A stretch of 12,374 bases of DNA from Fidelibacterota bacterium (GTDB lineage Bacteria; Fidelibacterota; UBA8477; JABMPR01): the NCBI GenBank assembly GCA_030596225.1, contig JAUVKO010000038.1:1-12374 (forward strand), given 5' to 3'. The position numbers and the translations under genes are program-made. The stretch's first letter is position 1. Every line of letters starts with the position of its first letter. Shown one piece after another: positions 1-9,138 of the stretch. The notes beneath the pieces were generated by a model, which was given only the letters and a program-made list of their open reading frames with translations, did not search any database and was not told where the DNA came from.

Positions 1-140
1 TCTATGCATTCTTCATCTTTTCCAGTTTTACTGCTCTTAAAATTCCAACCATAGCTCAAGCTATGCTTAAAATTTAAAGATTGTAAAACAGAAAAATCTT
101 TTGAATTCATATAGACTCTTTTGAAGTACAATTGGTATTA
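1..140. mobile_element. MITE-like long-palindrome element, copy A (left end cut by window)
   Basis: This is an AT-rich non-coding element that forms a long imperfect hairpin around the 16-nt palindrome CATAGCTCAAGCTATG at 50-65. Flanking arms pair loosely, for example GTTTTAC near 25-31 with GTAAAAC near 83-89. Its right terminus at 127-140, read on the minus strand, is TAATACCAATTGTA, which matches the left terminus of copy B (TTATACCAATTACAG near 12222). The arm from the palindrome centre to position 140 is about 82 nt. Copy B has an 82-nt arm on its other side, so the full element is about 165 bp, and about 25 bp of copy A lie outside the window. No transposase is encoded, so it would depend on one elsewhere. 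The element runs into the 3' end of the yecH-like gene. Confidence 0.75.
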
Positions 141-319
141 CCTTTACTTTGCAGGAAATCCATCAACTGATCAGCAGATAATATTTCTGATGAACAGGTG
201 AAGTAAGTTGTTTCTGCGCCAAATTGTTCATGGATGGCAGTCCGGAGTGAATCGCGGCTATAAGAGAGACCGGAATTAGCCATCATGTGCATGACTTCGT
301 GACCGTGTATGTGATTCAT
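107..319 (-). CDS. yecH: YecH-family (DUF2492) putative metal-binding protein with a replaced C-terminus
   Basis: This is a small cytoplasmic protein of 70 residues. The His-rich start MNHIHGHEVMHMM, the central FGAETTYFTCSSE and the segment LSADQLMDFLQSKG match the YecH/DUF2492 family as I recall it. Family members are predicted to bind metal; their role is unknown. The ATG at 319 is preceded by AAAGG with 5 nt spacing (325-329). E. coli-type members run to about 79 residues and after the (S/A)KG position continue with a KF...GF... tail ending in a Cys-x-His. Here that tail is absent. The last ten codons (NTNCTSKESI and stop) lie wholly inside the MITE-like element at 1-140, starting with its terminal repeat. 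About 60 residues are therefore ancestral, and the protein may have lost one metal ligand set. It could be functional with a new tail or a decaying gene. The gene is divergent from the symporter at 502. Confidence 0.72.
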   Translation of the reverse strand: MNHIHGHEVMHMMANSGLSYSRDSLRTAIHEQFGAETTYFTCSSEILSADQLMDFLQSKGNTNCTSKESI

Positions 320-363
320 AGTTACCTTTATTCTTTATTTCCATTACATTCATAATAATTAGC

Positions 364-381
364 ATTGTCACTTATCACAAT
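364..381. promoter_or_regulatory. CRP/FNR-type operator candidate
   Basis: The 18-bp near-palindrome ATTGTCACTTATCACAAT has half-sites TTGTCA and TCACAA separated by four bases, with one mismatched pair. The architecture resembles sites of the CRP/FNR family. It lies in the divergent gap, about 45 bp upstream of the yecH-like start and about 120 bp upstream of the symporter start, so it could control either. No regulator gene is in the window. A chance palindrome in AT-rich DNA is possible. Confidence 0.3.
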
Positions 382-490
382 CAAAATTAGTTGATAATTA
401 CAAGCATATCTTTTTTAAGTAAAACTTCCTCTCCCAAAGAATGAGAACCCGATTATATTGCACAAGTCAAACTGGAATATCTGTTGATAC

Positions 491-496
491 AGGAGG
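491..496 (+). promoter_or_regulatory. Strong Shine-Dalgarno that fixes the symporter start
   Basis: A perfect AGGAGG stands 5 nt before the ATG at 502. The reading frame is also open from a TTG at 484, but that codon lies upstream of the ribosome-binding site, so translation from 502 is strongly preferred. A TATATT hexamer at 454-459 could be the -10 box of this gene, but no matching -35 box is visible. Confidence 0.8.
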
Positions 497-501
497 GTAG
501 A

Positions 502-2070
<1,569 letters not shown>

Positions 2071-2107
2071 AATATCTATCGCGAATTTGCGTTAAAAGAA
2101 TTATCAA

Positions 2108-3169
2108 TCAATATTTCATTATTGGGAGATATTTCCTCGAAAGCCTGATCAGCGGTTGCTCCAGATAGCGATAGCTTATCAGCGACCAGGCTAAACAAAC
2201 CAGAGTCAAATATACGGCAAAAACGGGATCATAAAGATAAGTGCTCAAATGGAGCAATGACCAGACCTTTGCGGCTAGTGACAGGACTAGAATGTGTGAC
2301 AGATAAAGCGAGTATGATGCATCACCAATCCGCGATAATATTCTTGGCGAATATTTACTGATCCAATCATTGGCAAATAAGAATCCTGTAACGATGAAAG
2401 ATGCCGGTAGTCCAAAGCGGACCAGGCGGCCAAATCGTGTACCATACATGTTAAATATTTCTGCCAGTGAATAACCGGTGAGCTCTAGAATGATCAGAAT
2501 TACGCTTATGGAAAGGAACAAAACAGGGTTCAATTTTTGTTTTTTTAAGTACAAGGTTCCAATAAAAACACCTATGGTGAATTCAAGTAATAGTGGATCT
2601 GTCATAAGCTTCAGAATGGCTTGTTGCGGGTTTAAAATAGATCCAAGCACTACCATGACAATTGAGAACAGATAAAGATAGTGTTTCTCCAAATGTTTCC
2701 CGGAAGCGATAAGCAGTGTGAAAACGATATAGAAAAATATTTCAAATTTTAGAGTCCAGGCAATGATCAGAACCGGTAATTCATGACTTGGGAGCAGAGT
2801 GAATGATTGAAGCAGAGTCCCCAAACCAGGATTACTCATTGTCTCAGGCAGTGATCCCTGGGTCAAAGCATTTCCAATCAAGAGCAGGATCAGATAGATC
2901 CAATAGATAGGATAGATACGGGTGACCCGTTTGATAAAAAAGTCACTTGTCTTTAGTTCTGTGGACGCTTTATTGTAAGTGATAAACGCCATGATCAACC
3001 CACTGATCACAAAGAAAACATCTACTCCTGCATTGGCCATTTCAGTACTGGTAAAAAGATTTTCTCCGCGCATACCATACAGCCGAATAATTCCGTTCAT
3101 ATGGATAAAAACGATGGCGATGGCTGCAAATCCGCGCAAAATTTGGATACTTTTAATATTCTCTTTCAT
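2108..3169 (-). CDS. Acyltransferase-3 family membrane protein (OafA/YrhL-like)
   Basis: This is an integral membrane O-acyltransferase of 353 residues from the ATG at 3169, with about ten hydrophobic segments. The family transfers acyl groups, often acetyl, to extracytoplasmic glycans such as O-antigen, exopolysaccharide or lipid-linked sugars. The start QILRGFAAIAIVFIHMNG carries the R-x10-H motif of helix 1 (R12 and H23). It is followed by the VDVFFVISGLIM signature and the KRVTRIYPIYW arginine-rich segment. A TTG at 3175 would also open the frame, overlapping the preceding stop as TTGA. However, GGTGG lies 7 nt before the ATG and almost abuts the TTG, so I prefer the ATG, 2 nt after the cotransporter stop. 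It is probably co-transcribed with and translationally coupled to the cotransporter. No glycan-synthesis genes are nearby, so its acceptor cannot be inferred. There is no separate SGNH domain. Confidence 0.85.
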   Translation of the reverse strand: MKENIKSIQILRGFAAIAIVFIHMNGIIRLYGMRGENLFTSTEMANAGVDVFFVISGLIMAFITYNKASTELKTSDFFIKRVTRIYPIYWIYLILLLIGNALTQGSLPETMSNPGLGTLLQSFTLLPSHELPVLIIAWTLKFEIFFYIVFTLLIASGKHLEKHYLYLFSIVMVVLGSILNPQQAILKLMTDPLLLEFTIGVFIGTLYLKKQKLNPVLFLSISVILIILELTGYSLAEIFNMYGTRFGRLVRFGLPASFIVTGFLFANDWISKYSPRILSRIGDASYSLYLSHILVLSLAAKVWSLLHLSTYLYDPVFAVYLTLVCLAWSLISYRYLEQPLIRLSRKYLPIMKY

Positions 3170-3171
3170 CG

Positions 3172-5355
3172 TCAAACCACCATGCTCTCAGTGCCACTGT
3201 CCTTAACAAATAGACAGGAAGTGTTTACAGCAGTAGCAAGATCATGCATGGTGTCGCCATCCAGTTCGTTAGAGATTCCAAAAATATTCAAATCAGCAAT
3301 TGGTGCCATGTTCAGAACTTCTTTAAAGTTTCCAATGAGGCTAAGCGTTTCTGTCGATACCGGCAATCGTGCGCGATCAATGAGCCTTTCCTGTGCTAAA
3401 CGGGCACTTTCACTTTCACTTTGATCAGCTACCACCGTGATGAATCGGAGTTGACCATTCCAATTTCTATTTAACTGGATAGCCACAAGAATAGCCAGGT
3501 CTTTGTTAGGGCTGGACCGTCTCAACCAAACATTCAATATTTCTTTATTCCCCAAAGCTTTCTCACGATGCTGAGAATAGACAGCAATTCCCATCTTCTC
3601 CCGAATCGCAATGGTGATCATGTCTTCCAGTCGAGCATCTTTACTACGGTTATGACTCATACTTAAAAACATGATATTGGGCGGAAAATACATGCTACGC
3701 ATAACCTGGGATGTGATGCTGATACCTTCCAGGAAATGACGACATTCGATTACTGAGCTTGTGACTAAGAGATCCTCTTTCTTTAGCTGTGATGCCAGAT
3801 CAGCGAGTTGGTTTTTTTTCAGGTTGTGCTCCTGAGAGCGCTTTTTGACATCAGAAGTTCGACTAAAAAGTCGATCACTAAAAGTACGGATGATGGAATT
3901 TATACTCTCCTCAGCAATTTTTACGGAGAAAAGTCGCAGAGTACCGGAGGGGAAAACAATATCTCGCAGAAAAGCCATTTTTTGATGCCAGTTTGCAGGA
4001 TCTTCCACCGGCACCATGATATTGGGTTTCCAGGTTTTTGGATGTGACTTCAGCTTTTCCGACTGTCTGGCTGACCACTCGGCCATGGCTATGAACATTC
4101 CGGAGCGGACATCTCCCCAGGGTGCTTGCAAGCCGCGTTTCACCTGGACTAGATAAGCCGCAATGATCAGGAGCCAGGCTACAGTGGCAAAGATCGGGTT
4201 CACCATGAACATAACAATTACAGCCCATAGAAAACCAATGATGGGGATGCTGATGTGAATCTTGAAACGCGGTCTAAAGGATGGTATCCCAATTCCTAAC
4301 TGCAGTGCTACAGCCACATTAATGGTTGCATAGGTGATTAGAAAGAACATGGTCAATAAGGGCGCTATCGTATCAAGGTCACCTAGTAGAAGACTGATCA
4401 GAATACCACCGGCTGTAAAAATGATGGAATAGACTGGCTCTCCGGCTTTGCTTTTTTTGGCAAAGAATCGGAAAAAGGGGATAACCTTATCAGATCCCAT
4501 AGCCATGAGGGTTCTTGGAGCTCCTACAACAGAAGCTAATGCAGATGATAATGTGGCACCAAGGACACCGGCAGCAACCACCAGTCTCCATTTTGATATA
4601 TCCAGCATGATCGTATTGTTTGAAACAAGAGTCTCAGGTGATGTCATTCGATCCAGATAATAGGCTACGGCTACATAGATTATGAATGAGACTGCAATCG
4701 CAGACAGCATACCGAGTGGCAATGATTTTTTTGAATCCTTCAGGTCACCTGACATAGCTGCACCGGCTTCAATCCCTGTTACAGCCGGGAAAAAGATGGC
4801 GAAGACCACCCAGAATGAGGCTTTTGGAAAACTACCCCAGACAAGGATTTGAGGGTTGGCCTCTCCAGCACCGGCGAAAAAGGATACCAGGGATGCTGCA
4901 ATGACGAACATGATTAAATATTGAGTTCGCATGGCGAATTGAGCCCCCAGCAGACTAACACCCAAAACGAGAATAAGGACGGAAACGCCGATCATTATGG
5001 GATCATGGCTTGGGAAGAGGGCAAGCCAGGCTTCGGTAAAGCCAGAAATGTACATTGCACCGGCCAATGTTTGTGATAGATAAAGGGGAATCCCAACCGC
5101 ACTGCCTGCTTCAGCACCCAGAGATCTTGAAATAAGGGCATAGGAGCCACCCGCTCCAACCCGCGTATTGGTTGCGATAGCGGCAATGGATAATCCAGTG
5201 GTAACTGTGATGAGCTTGGCCAGTAAAATGATCACAAGGGCACCACCAAAACCGGCGTTTCCAACCACCCACCCCAGACGCAGATACATGATCACACCAA
5301 GAATGGTCAGTATTGTCGGTGTGAAAACACCTGCAAAGGTTCCGAGTTTTTTCAT
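3172..5355 (-). CDS. Cation-chloride cotransporter-like permease (SLC12/APC superfamily) with cytosolic C-terminal domain
   Basis: This is an inner-membrane secondary transporter of 727 residues. Residues about 8-405 form a 12-helix APC-fold core, and about 430-727 form a soluble domain of the prokaryotic CCC C-terminal type (USP-like fold). The core matches eukaryotic NKCC/KCC signatures: GVFTPTILTILGVIMYLRLG in helix 1, AMYISGF with Y102 in helix 3, FFPAVTGIEAG followed by SGDLKD in helix 6, and GATLSSALASVVGAPR in helix 8. Recalled NKCC1 K+-site residues map to Y102, P190 and T193. The Na+-site residues map to A267, S270 and S271, which KCC-type proteins lack. I infer Na+-dependent chloride or K+/chloride transport; amino-acid transport by an APC relative cannot be excluded. 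The start is fixed by the conserved N-terminus, yet no clear Shine-Dalgarno precedes it. An acyltransferase gene follows with a 2-nt gap. Confidence 0.85.
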   Translation of the reverse strand: MKKLGTFAGVFTPTILTILGVIMYLRLGWVVGNAGFGGALVIILLAKLITVTTGLSIAAIATNTRVGAGGSYALISRSLGAEAGSAVGIPLYLSQTLAGAMYISGFTEAWLALFPSHDPIMIGVSVLILVLGVSLLGAQFAMRTQYLIMFVIAASLVSFFAGAGEANPQILVWGSFPKASFWVVFAIFFPAVTGIEAGAAMSGDLKDSKKSLPLGMLSAIAVSFIIYVAVAYYLDRMTSPETLVSNNTIMLDISKWRLVVAAGVLGATLSSALASVVGAPRTLMAMGSDKVIPFFRFFAKKSKAGEPVYSIIFTAGGILISLLLGDLDTIAPLLTMFFLITYATINVAVALQLGIGIPSFRPRFKIHISIPIIGFLWAVIVMFMVNPIFATVAWLLIIAAYLVQVKRGLQAPWGDVRSGMFIAMAEWSARQSEKLKSHPKTWKPNIMVPVEDPANWHQKMAFLRDIVFPSGTLRLFSVKIAEESINSIIRTFSDRLFSRTSDVKKRSQEHNLKKNQLADLASQLKKEDLLVTSSVIECRHFLEGISITSQVMRSMYFPPNIMFLSMSHNRSKDARLEDMITIAIREKMGIAVYSQHREKALGNKEILNVWLRRSSPNKDLAILVAIQLNRNWNGQLRFITVVADQSESESARLAQERLIDRARLPVSTETLSLIGNFKEVLNMAPIADLNIFGISNELDGDTMHDLATAVNTSCLFVKDSGTESMVV

Positions 5356-5412
5356 TCTAATGATATCTTATATTTAATAATATTTAGCTGAAATTGATGA
5401 ATTCATGGTGTC

Positions 5413-5421
5413 AGTATAACA
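5413..5421 (-). promoter_or_regulatory. Extended -10 promoter candidate for the cotransporter operon
   Basis: Read on the minus strand, TGTTATACT forms an extended -10 element (TGn plus TATACT) about 58 bp upstream of the ATG, giving an expected leader of about 50 nt. No good -35 hexamer is present at 16-18 bp, which an extended -10 promoter may not need. The assignment rests on motif and position only. Confidence 0.35.
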
Positions 5422-5508
5422 AAGATCAATTTAATTTCATTAGGTTTTTTACTGATGGATGTAGAGACTTAACATGCTACGTCTTTACTTTTTAAGTTGA
5501 TGAATGCA

Positions 5509-5560
5509 GGTGTGTCTTGCTGAGGCTCGACTGAAAAGGAGAGGGACTCGAAGCATGGCA
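5509..5560. repeat. Dispersed GGTGTGTC hairpin repeat, expanded copy
   Basis: Positions 5509-5530 match 12174-12195 with one mismatch in 22 (GGTGTGTCTTGCTGAG, then G or C, then CTCG). The right part, TCGAAGCATGGCAC, matches TCGAAGTATGACAC of the other copy with two mismatches. The two parts are separated here by about 18 extra bases. The outer arms of this copy (GTGTGTC against GGCAC) no longer pair well, so this looks like an interrupted or degenerate member of the family. Confidence 0.6.
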
Positions 5561-5612
5561 CTAACTGTCAAAGGATCAAGATTCTTTCCTTCGACCAGTC
5601 TACGCTTTATGA

Positions 5613-5671
5613 GCTACGACTTGGCAGGCAAGCTCCAGTCTATGCCAAAAGGCTTCGACCTGGCAGGTAGG
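5613..5671. repeat. Imperfect direct repeat, period 39 bp
   Basis: Positions 5613-5632 (GCTACGACTTGGCAGGCAAG) and 5652-5671 (GCTTCGACCTGGCAGGTAGG) agree at 16 of 20 bases. The second unit is followed by ACAGGCTCAG, so it resembles a CTTCGAC...GGCTCAG motif interrupted by inserted bases. That motif also appears in the hairpin repeat at 12174-12211. The stretch may be a nested or degraded group of the same family. Confidence 0.5.
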
Positions 5672-5709
5672 ACAGGCTCAGTTCATAATGATTATAGGCT
5701 ACTACTCAA

Positions 5710-8700
5710 TTATACCGAGAAATATTTTGCCGCTGGATGATGGATAATGATCGCTGAAGTACTTTGTTCAGGAACGATTTGATATTCCTCAGTTAGTACC
5801 AGCCCTTCAGCGGGTGCATCCAGCAATTTAAAGATCAATTCCTGATCCTTGAGTTCTGGACAGGCAGGATATCCAAATGAATAGCGACTACCTTGATATT
5901 TTTGCCGGAAAAGTTGCTTAATCTGCTGGCCATCCTCTCCATGAATACCCAGATCACGCCGTATTTGTTGATGCCAATATTCAGCCAGCGCTTCAGCAGT
6001 CTCAACTGCAAGACCATGGAAATACAAGTAATCTGTATAAGCATTTCTGGCATACAACTCCTGAGCATATTCAGTGGCTCTTGCTCCTACCGTGACCAAC
6101 TGAAAAGCCAGCACATCTCGTTCATCTGACTCAATACTACGAAAAAAATCAGGGATAGCCCGACCGGGTGCTTTTTCCTGACGCGGAAAATCGATATAAT
6201 GCCGGGGCTGTTTGTCAGAGGGTTGTTCATAGATCCAGAGCCGGTCACCTTCAGATTGACAGGCGTAATAGCCATAGATGACCTTAGGAGTGAGCAGGTT
6301 CTCAGCGACAACTTGCTTCTGAAGATTTTCAAAGGTAGGCAAAATCGTTTCATGTTCAATTTTAGCATAATCTGCAGGACTGACTTTCCCCTTTTTGAAA
6401 CCCCATTGCCCCCTGAAAAGGGCTGCCTGATTGATATATGGAAAAATAGTTTGCAGGTCAATATTTGCTACTACCTGACGACCCCAAAAGGGCGGTTCCG
6501 GGATGTGAATTGCAGGTACTATAGTTTCAAAATCCTGCTGGCCTGTTTTATTTTCAGCTTGAACTTTATTGGCAGTTTCATTAATGTCTGACTGTTTTTC
6601 CAGTGAATCTGCAGCCAGTTGCTGCATAAACCGCAAGCCATCAAATGCATCCCGGGCATAGGCAAGTGACCCATCGTAATTTTTTCTAAGATCCTGCTCC
6701 ACATAAGCACGGGTCAAAGCGGCTCCACCCAGAATTACAGGAGGTGTAACCCCGTGATCGCTCAACACTTCCAGGTTTTCTTTCATAATGATTGTTGATT
6801 TGACAAGCAAACCACTCATTCCGATAGCATCGGCCTGTTCATCTTTGAATCTCTGCAACATGGCTTCCACGGAGACTTTGATTCCCAGATTAACGACCTC
6901 AAATCCGTTATTGCTCAGAATGATATCAACCAGATTCTTGCCAATATCATGGACATCACCTTTGACCGTCGCTAAAATGATCTTACCCTTGGCTGCAGTA
7001 TCAGTTTTGTCCATAAACGGTTCCAGAAAACTGACAGCAGCTTTCATGGTCTCTGCAGATTGAAGCACAAAGGGTAATTGCAATTTCCCGGCTCCAAATA
7101 ATTCTCCAACTTCTTTCATTCCGTCCAGGAGGATGTTATTAATGATAGCTAAAGCCGAATGTTCTTTCAAAGAATGCTCAAGATCAGTTTCCAGACCGGA
7201 GCGGTTGCCCTCAATGATGCGCTGTATAAGTCGTTCTGTGACTGGTAATGATGATAGATCAGATTTGCTTTTGGCTGTTTTGATCAGATCTGTGTTCGAT
7301 TCCAGAAGCTCTGCCAGAGGATCGTAATCAGGAGCACGGCGATCAAGGATCAAATCTTCGCATAGTTTACGATCCTGTTCTTTGATCTGGTAAAAAGGTT
7401 GAATGCGCCCTGCATGAAGAATAGCTGCGTCCAGACCGGCTTTAATGGCCATATGTAAAAAGACAGAGTTGAGTAAATGTCGGGTTGCCGGCTTTAAACC
7501 AAAGGAAACATTCGAAATACCTAAACTGGTATGGGCTTCTGGGAAGGCGGCCTTGATCAGACGAATCCCCTCTAATGTCTCGTTAGCGGACCTACGGAAT
7601 TCTTCATCGCCAGAGGCCAGAGTGAAGGTTAGTGGATCAAAGAATAGATCACTCTCACGCATACCATGCTTGACCACTGCCAACTTATAGATTCGTTTGG
7701 CTATGCTTAGTTTGTGTTGAGCTGTCTTGGCCATGCCTTCTTCATCAATGGTTAGACACACCAGACCTGCGCCAAACTCTTGACACAGCTTGATGACCTG
7801 AGACGCTTTTGCTTCGCCGTCCTCCAGATTGATAGAATTCACGACAGCGCGCCCTGTGATCCGTTCCAGGGCTATCCTGATCGTTTTGATCTCTGTGGAA
7901 TCAATCATTAAGGGGATAGAGATTTGGCTATTAAGTCTTTGGATATACTCATCCATATCAGCGGCTTCATCACGACCCACGTAGGCAACACAAACATCCA
8001 GAATATGTGCGCCTTCAGCTACCTGATTGCGAGCCATGCTGACCATGCCGTCTAAATCGCCGGCCAATAGCATTTCTCTAAATTTTTTTGAGCCATTGGC
8101 ATTGGTGCGTTCACCTATGATCAGAGGTTTTGGCTCTTGCTGAAAGGAGGAAACAGCATAAAGAGAAGTTGCTCCAGCTGAAAATACAGGCTTCCTGGGT
8201 GCCGGATTCATACGCCCGGCTTGATCCACAACCGCTTTAAGATGATTTGGGGTAGTGCCACAACATCCACCCACCACGCTGACTCCCATGCCGGAGATAA
8301 AGTGTCCCAGATCGTGAGCCAGTTCATGGGCTGTGAGATCATAAACCATCTCACCGTTAATATTTTGGGGAAGTCCTGCGTTTGGAATAACAGATATAGG
8401 AAAAGGAGAATGCGCTGATAGGGTATGAAGGTGTTCACTCATGGCTTTGGGGCCGGTACCACAGTTTAGACCAACCACTTCCAGAGGATAGGGCTCAAGT
8501 GTAGTCAAGGCACCTAGCATATCAGTCCCCAGGAGCATGGTCCCGGTGGTTTCCATGGTCACAGATGCCATGACAGGCAAATCAATGTGCTTCTCTCGAA
8601 GTGTATGAAAAACTGCATTTAAAGCAGCTTTAGCTTGCAGGGGGTCTTGAACAGTTTCGACCAGCAGAACGTCAACACCACCATCGATTAAGCCAGCCGC

Positions 8701-9126
8701 CTGTTCGCGATAAGCCTGGTATAATTCATGATATGAAATGTGTCCTAAAGACGGGAGTCGAGTTCCGGGACCCATGGATCCGGCAACGTAGCGGGGATGA
8801 GTTGGTGTTGAAAAATCATTGGCCACTGAACGCGCCAGCTGGGCAGCTTTCAGGTTGATCTCATAGACCTTATCGCTTAGATCGTAATCACCTAATACAA
8901 TATGCGTCCCGCCAAAGGTATCTGTTTCGATTACATCACAACCCACCTGCAGAAAGTCGGCATGGATAGAGCGTATAGCATCAGGTTTGGAAAGAATCAG
9001 GAGTTCATTACAGCCATCTTTCCCCCAGAAATCGTCGCTGCTCAGTTTCAGACCTTGGATGCTGGTACCCATAGCTCCATCAAAAACAAGGACTTTATCG
9101 GTCAGACTTTGGCGAAAGGATTTCAA
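5710..9126 (-). CDS. metH: Cobalamin-dependent methionine synthase
   Basis: This cytosolic enzyme transfers the methyl group of 5-methyltetrahydrofolate to homocysteine through methylcobalamin. All modules are present in 1138 residues. The homocysteine/zinc barrel (about 1-305) has FDGAMGTS at the start and zinc ligands C222 (LNCGTGP) and C288-C289 (GGCCGTTP). The pterin-binding barrel (about 330-600) starts at GERTNANGSKKF. The cap is at about 630-710. The B12 domain (about 712-850) carries D724-x-H726-x-x-G729, with H726 as lower cobalt ligand. The AdoMet-binding reactivation domain (about 890-1138) includes R1081-YSFGYPAC. The protein ends at HPAAKYFSV, lacking about 35 C-terminal residues of the E. 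coli enzyme, as in other short-type MetH. The TTG start is supported by AGGAG 7 nt upstream and by the conserved N-terminus. The gene is divergent from lptC. No cobalamin or SAM riboswitch is visible in the roughly 110-bp gap. Confidence 0.97.
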   Translation of the reverse strand: MKSFRQSLTDKVLVFDGAMGTSIQGLKLSSDDFWGKDGCNELLILSKPDAIRSIHADFLQVGCDVIETDTFGGTHIVLGDYDLSDKVYEINLKAAQLARSVANDFSTPTHPRYVAGSMGPGTRLPSLGHISYHELYQAYREQAAGLIDGGVDVLLVETVQDPLQAKAALNAVFHTLREKHIDLPVMASVTMETTGTMLLGTDMLGALTTLEPYPLEVVGLNCGTGPKAMSEHLHTLSAHSPFPISVIPNAGLPQNINGEMVYDLTAHELAHDLGHFISGMGVSVVGGCCGTTPNHLKAVVDQAGRMNPAPRKPVFSAGATSLYAVSSFQQEPKPLIIGERTNANGSKKFREMLLAGDLDGMVSMARNQVAEGAHILDVCVAYVGRDEAADMDEYIQRLNSQISIPLMIDSTEIKTIRIALERITGRAVVNSINLEDGEAKASQVIKLCQEFGAGLVCLTIDEEGMAKTAQHKLSIAKRIYKLAVVKHGMRESDLFFDPLTFTLASGDEEFRRSANETLEGIRLIKAAFPEAHTSLGISNVSFGLKPATRHLLNSVFLHMAIKAGLDAAILHAGRIQPFYQIKEQDRKLCEDLILDRRAPDYDPLAELLESNTDLIKTAKSKSDLSSLPVTERLIQRIIEGNRSGLETDLEHSLKEHSALAIINNILLDGMKEVGELFGAGKLQLPFVLQSAETMKAAVSFLEPFMDKTDTAAKGKIILATVKGDVHDIGKNLVDIILSNNGFEVVNLGIKVSVEAMLQRFKDEQADAIGMSGLLVKSTIIMKENLEVLSDHGVTPPVILGGAALTRAYVEQDLRKNYDGSLAYARDAFDGLRFMQQLAADSLEKQSDINETANKVQAENKTGQQDFETIVPAIHIPEPPFWGRQVVANIDLQTIFPYINQAALFRGQWGFKKGKVSPADYAKIEHETILPTFENLQKQVVAENLLTPKVIYGYYACQSEGDRLWIYEQPSDKQPRHYIDFPRQEKAPGRAIPDFFRSIESDERDVLAFQLVTVGARATEYAQELYARNAYTDYLYFHGLAVETAEALAEYWHQQIRRDLGIHGEDGQQIKQLFRQKYQGSRYSFGYPACPELKDQELIFKLLDAPAEGLVLTEEYQIVPEQSTSAIIIHHPAAKYFSV

Positions 9127-9133
9127 TATCTGT

Positions 9134-9138
9134 CTCCT
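9134..9138 (-). promoter_or_regulatory. Shine-Dalgarno supporting the TTG start of metH
   Basis: On the minus strand, AGGAG is followed by the 7-nt spacer ACAGATA and then TTG. No in-frame ATG lies nearby upstream, and the next internal methionine is inside the conserved DGAMGT motif, so the TTG is the credible start. Confidence 0.7.

Larger units (their letters stand above)
5356..5709. other. 354-bp intergenic region between metH and the cotransporter gene
   Basis: The part nearest the cotransporter (5356 to about 5500) is AT-rich and holds the promoter candidate at 5413-5421 and a 10-bp palindrome ATGAATTCAT at 5397-5406. The part nearest metH (about 5505-5690) is more GC-rich and made of repeats (5509-5560 and 5613-5671). 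No convincing rho-independent terminator for metH is visible. A 78-codon open frame crosses the repeats, but it is built from them and is not called as a gene. Confidence 0.7.

Noticed and set aside
2071..2107. Terminator in the gap between the convergent symporter and acyltransferase genes
   Set aside because: CGCGAATTTGCG is nearly palindromic, but it has no loop of useful size and no U-tract.
3911..4228. 105-codon minus-strand frame inside the cotransporter gene
   Set aside because: It is an out-of-frame shadow of a strongly conserved gene with no coding features. The same holds for the frames at 1719-2012 and 6087-6591.
5638..5651. CTATGCCAAAA shared between the metH downstream region and the metH upstream region (9170-9180)
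   Set aside because: The match is only about 11 bases and the flanks do not agree, so chance is likely.
5504..5740. 78-codon plus-strand open frame between the cotransporter gene and metH
   Set aside because: It is composed of the repeat cluster (two DLAG units come from the 39-bp repeat), runs into the metH 3' end antisense, has no Shine-Dalgarno and resembles no family.
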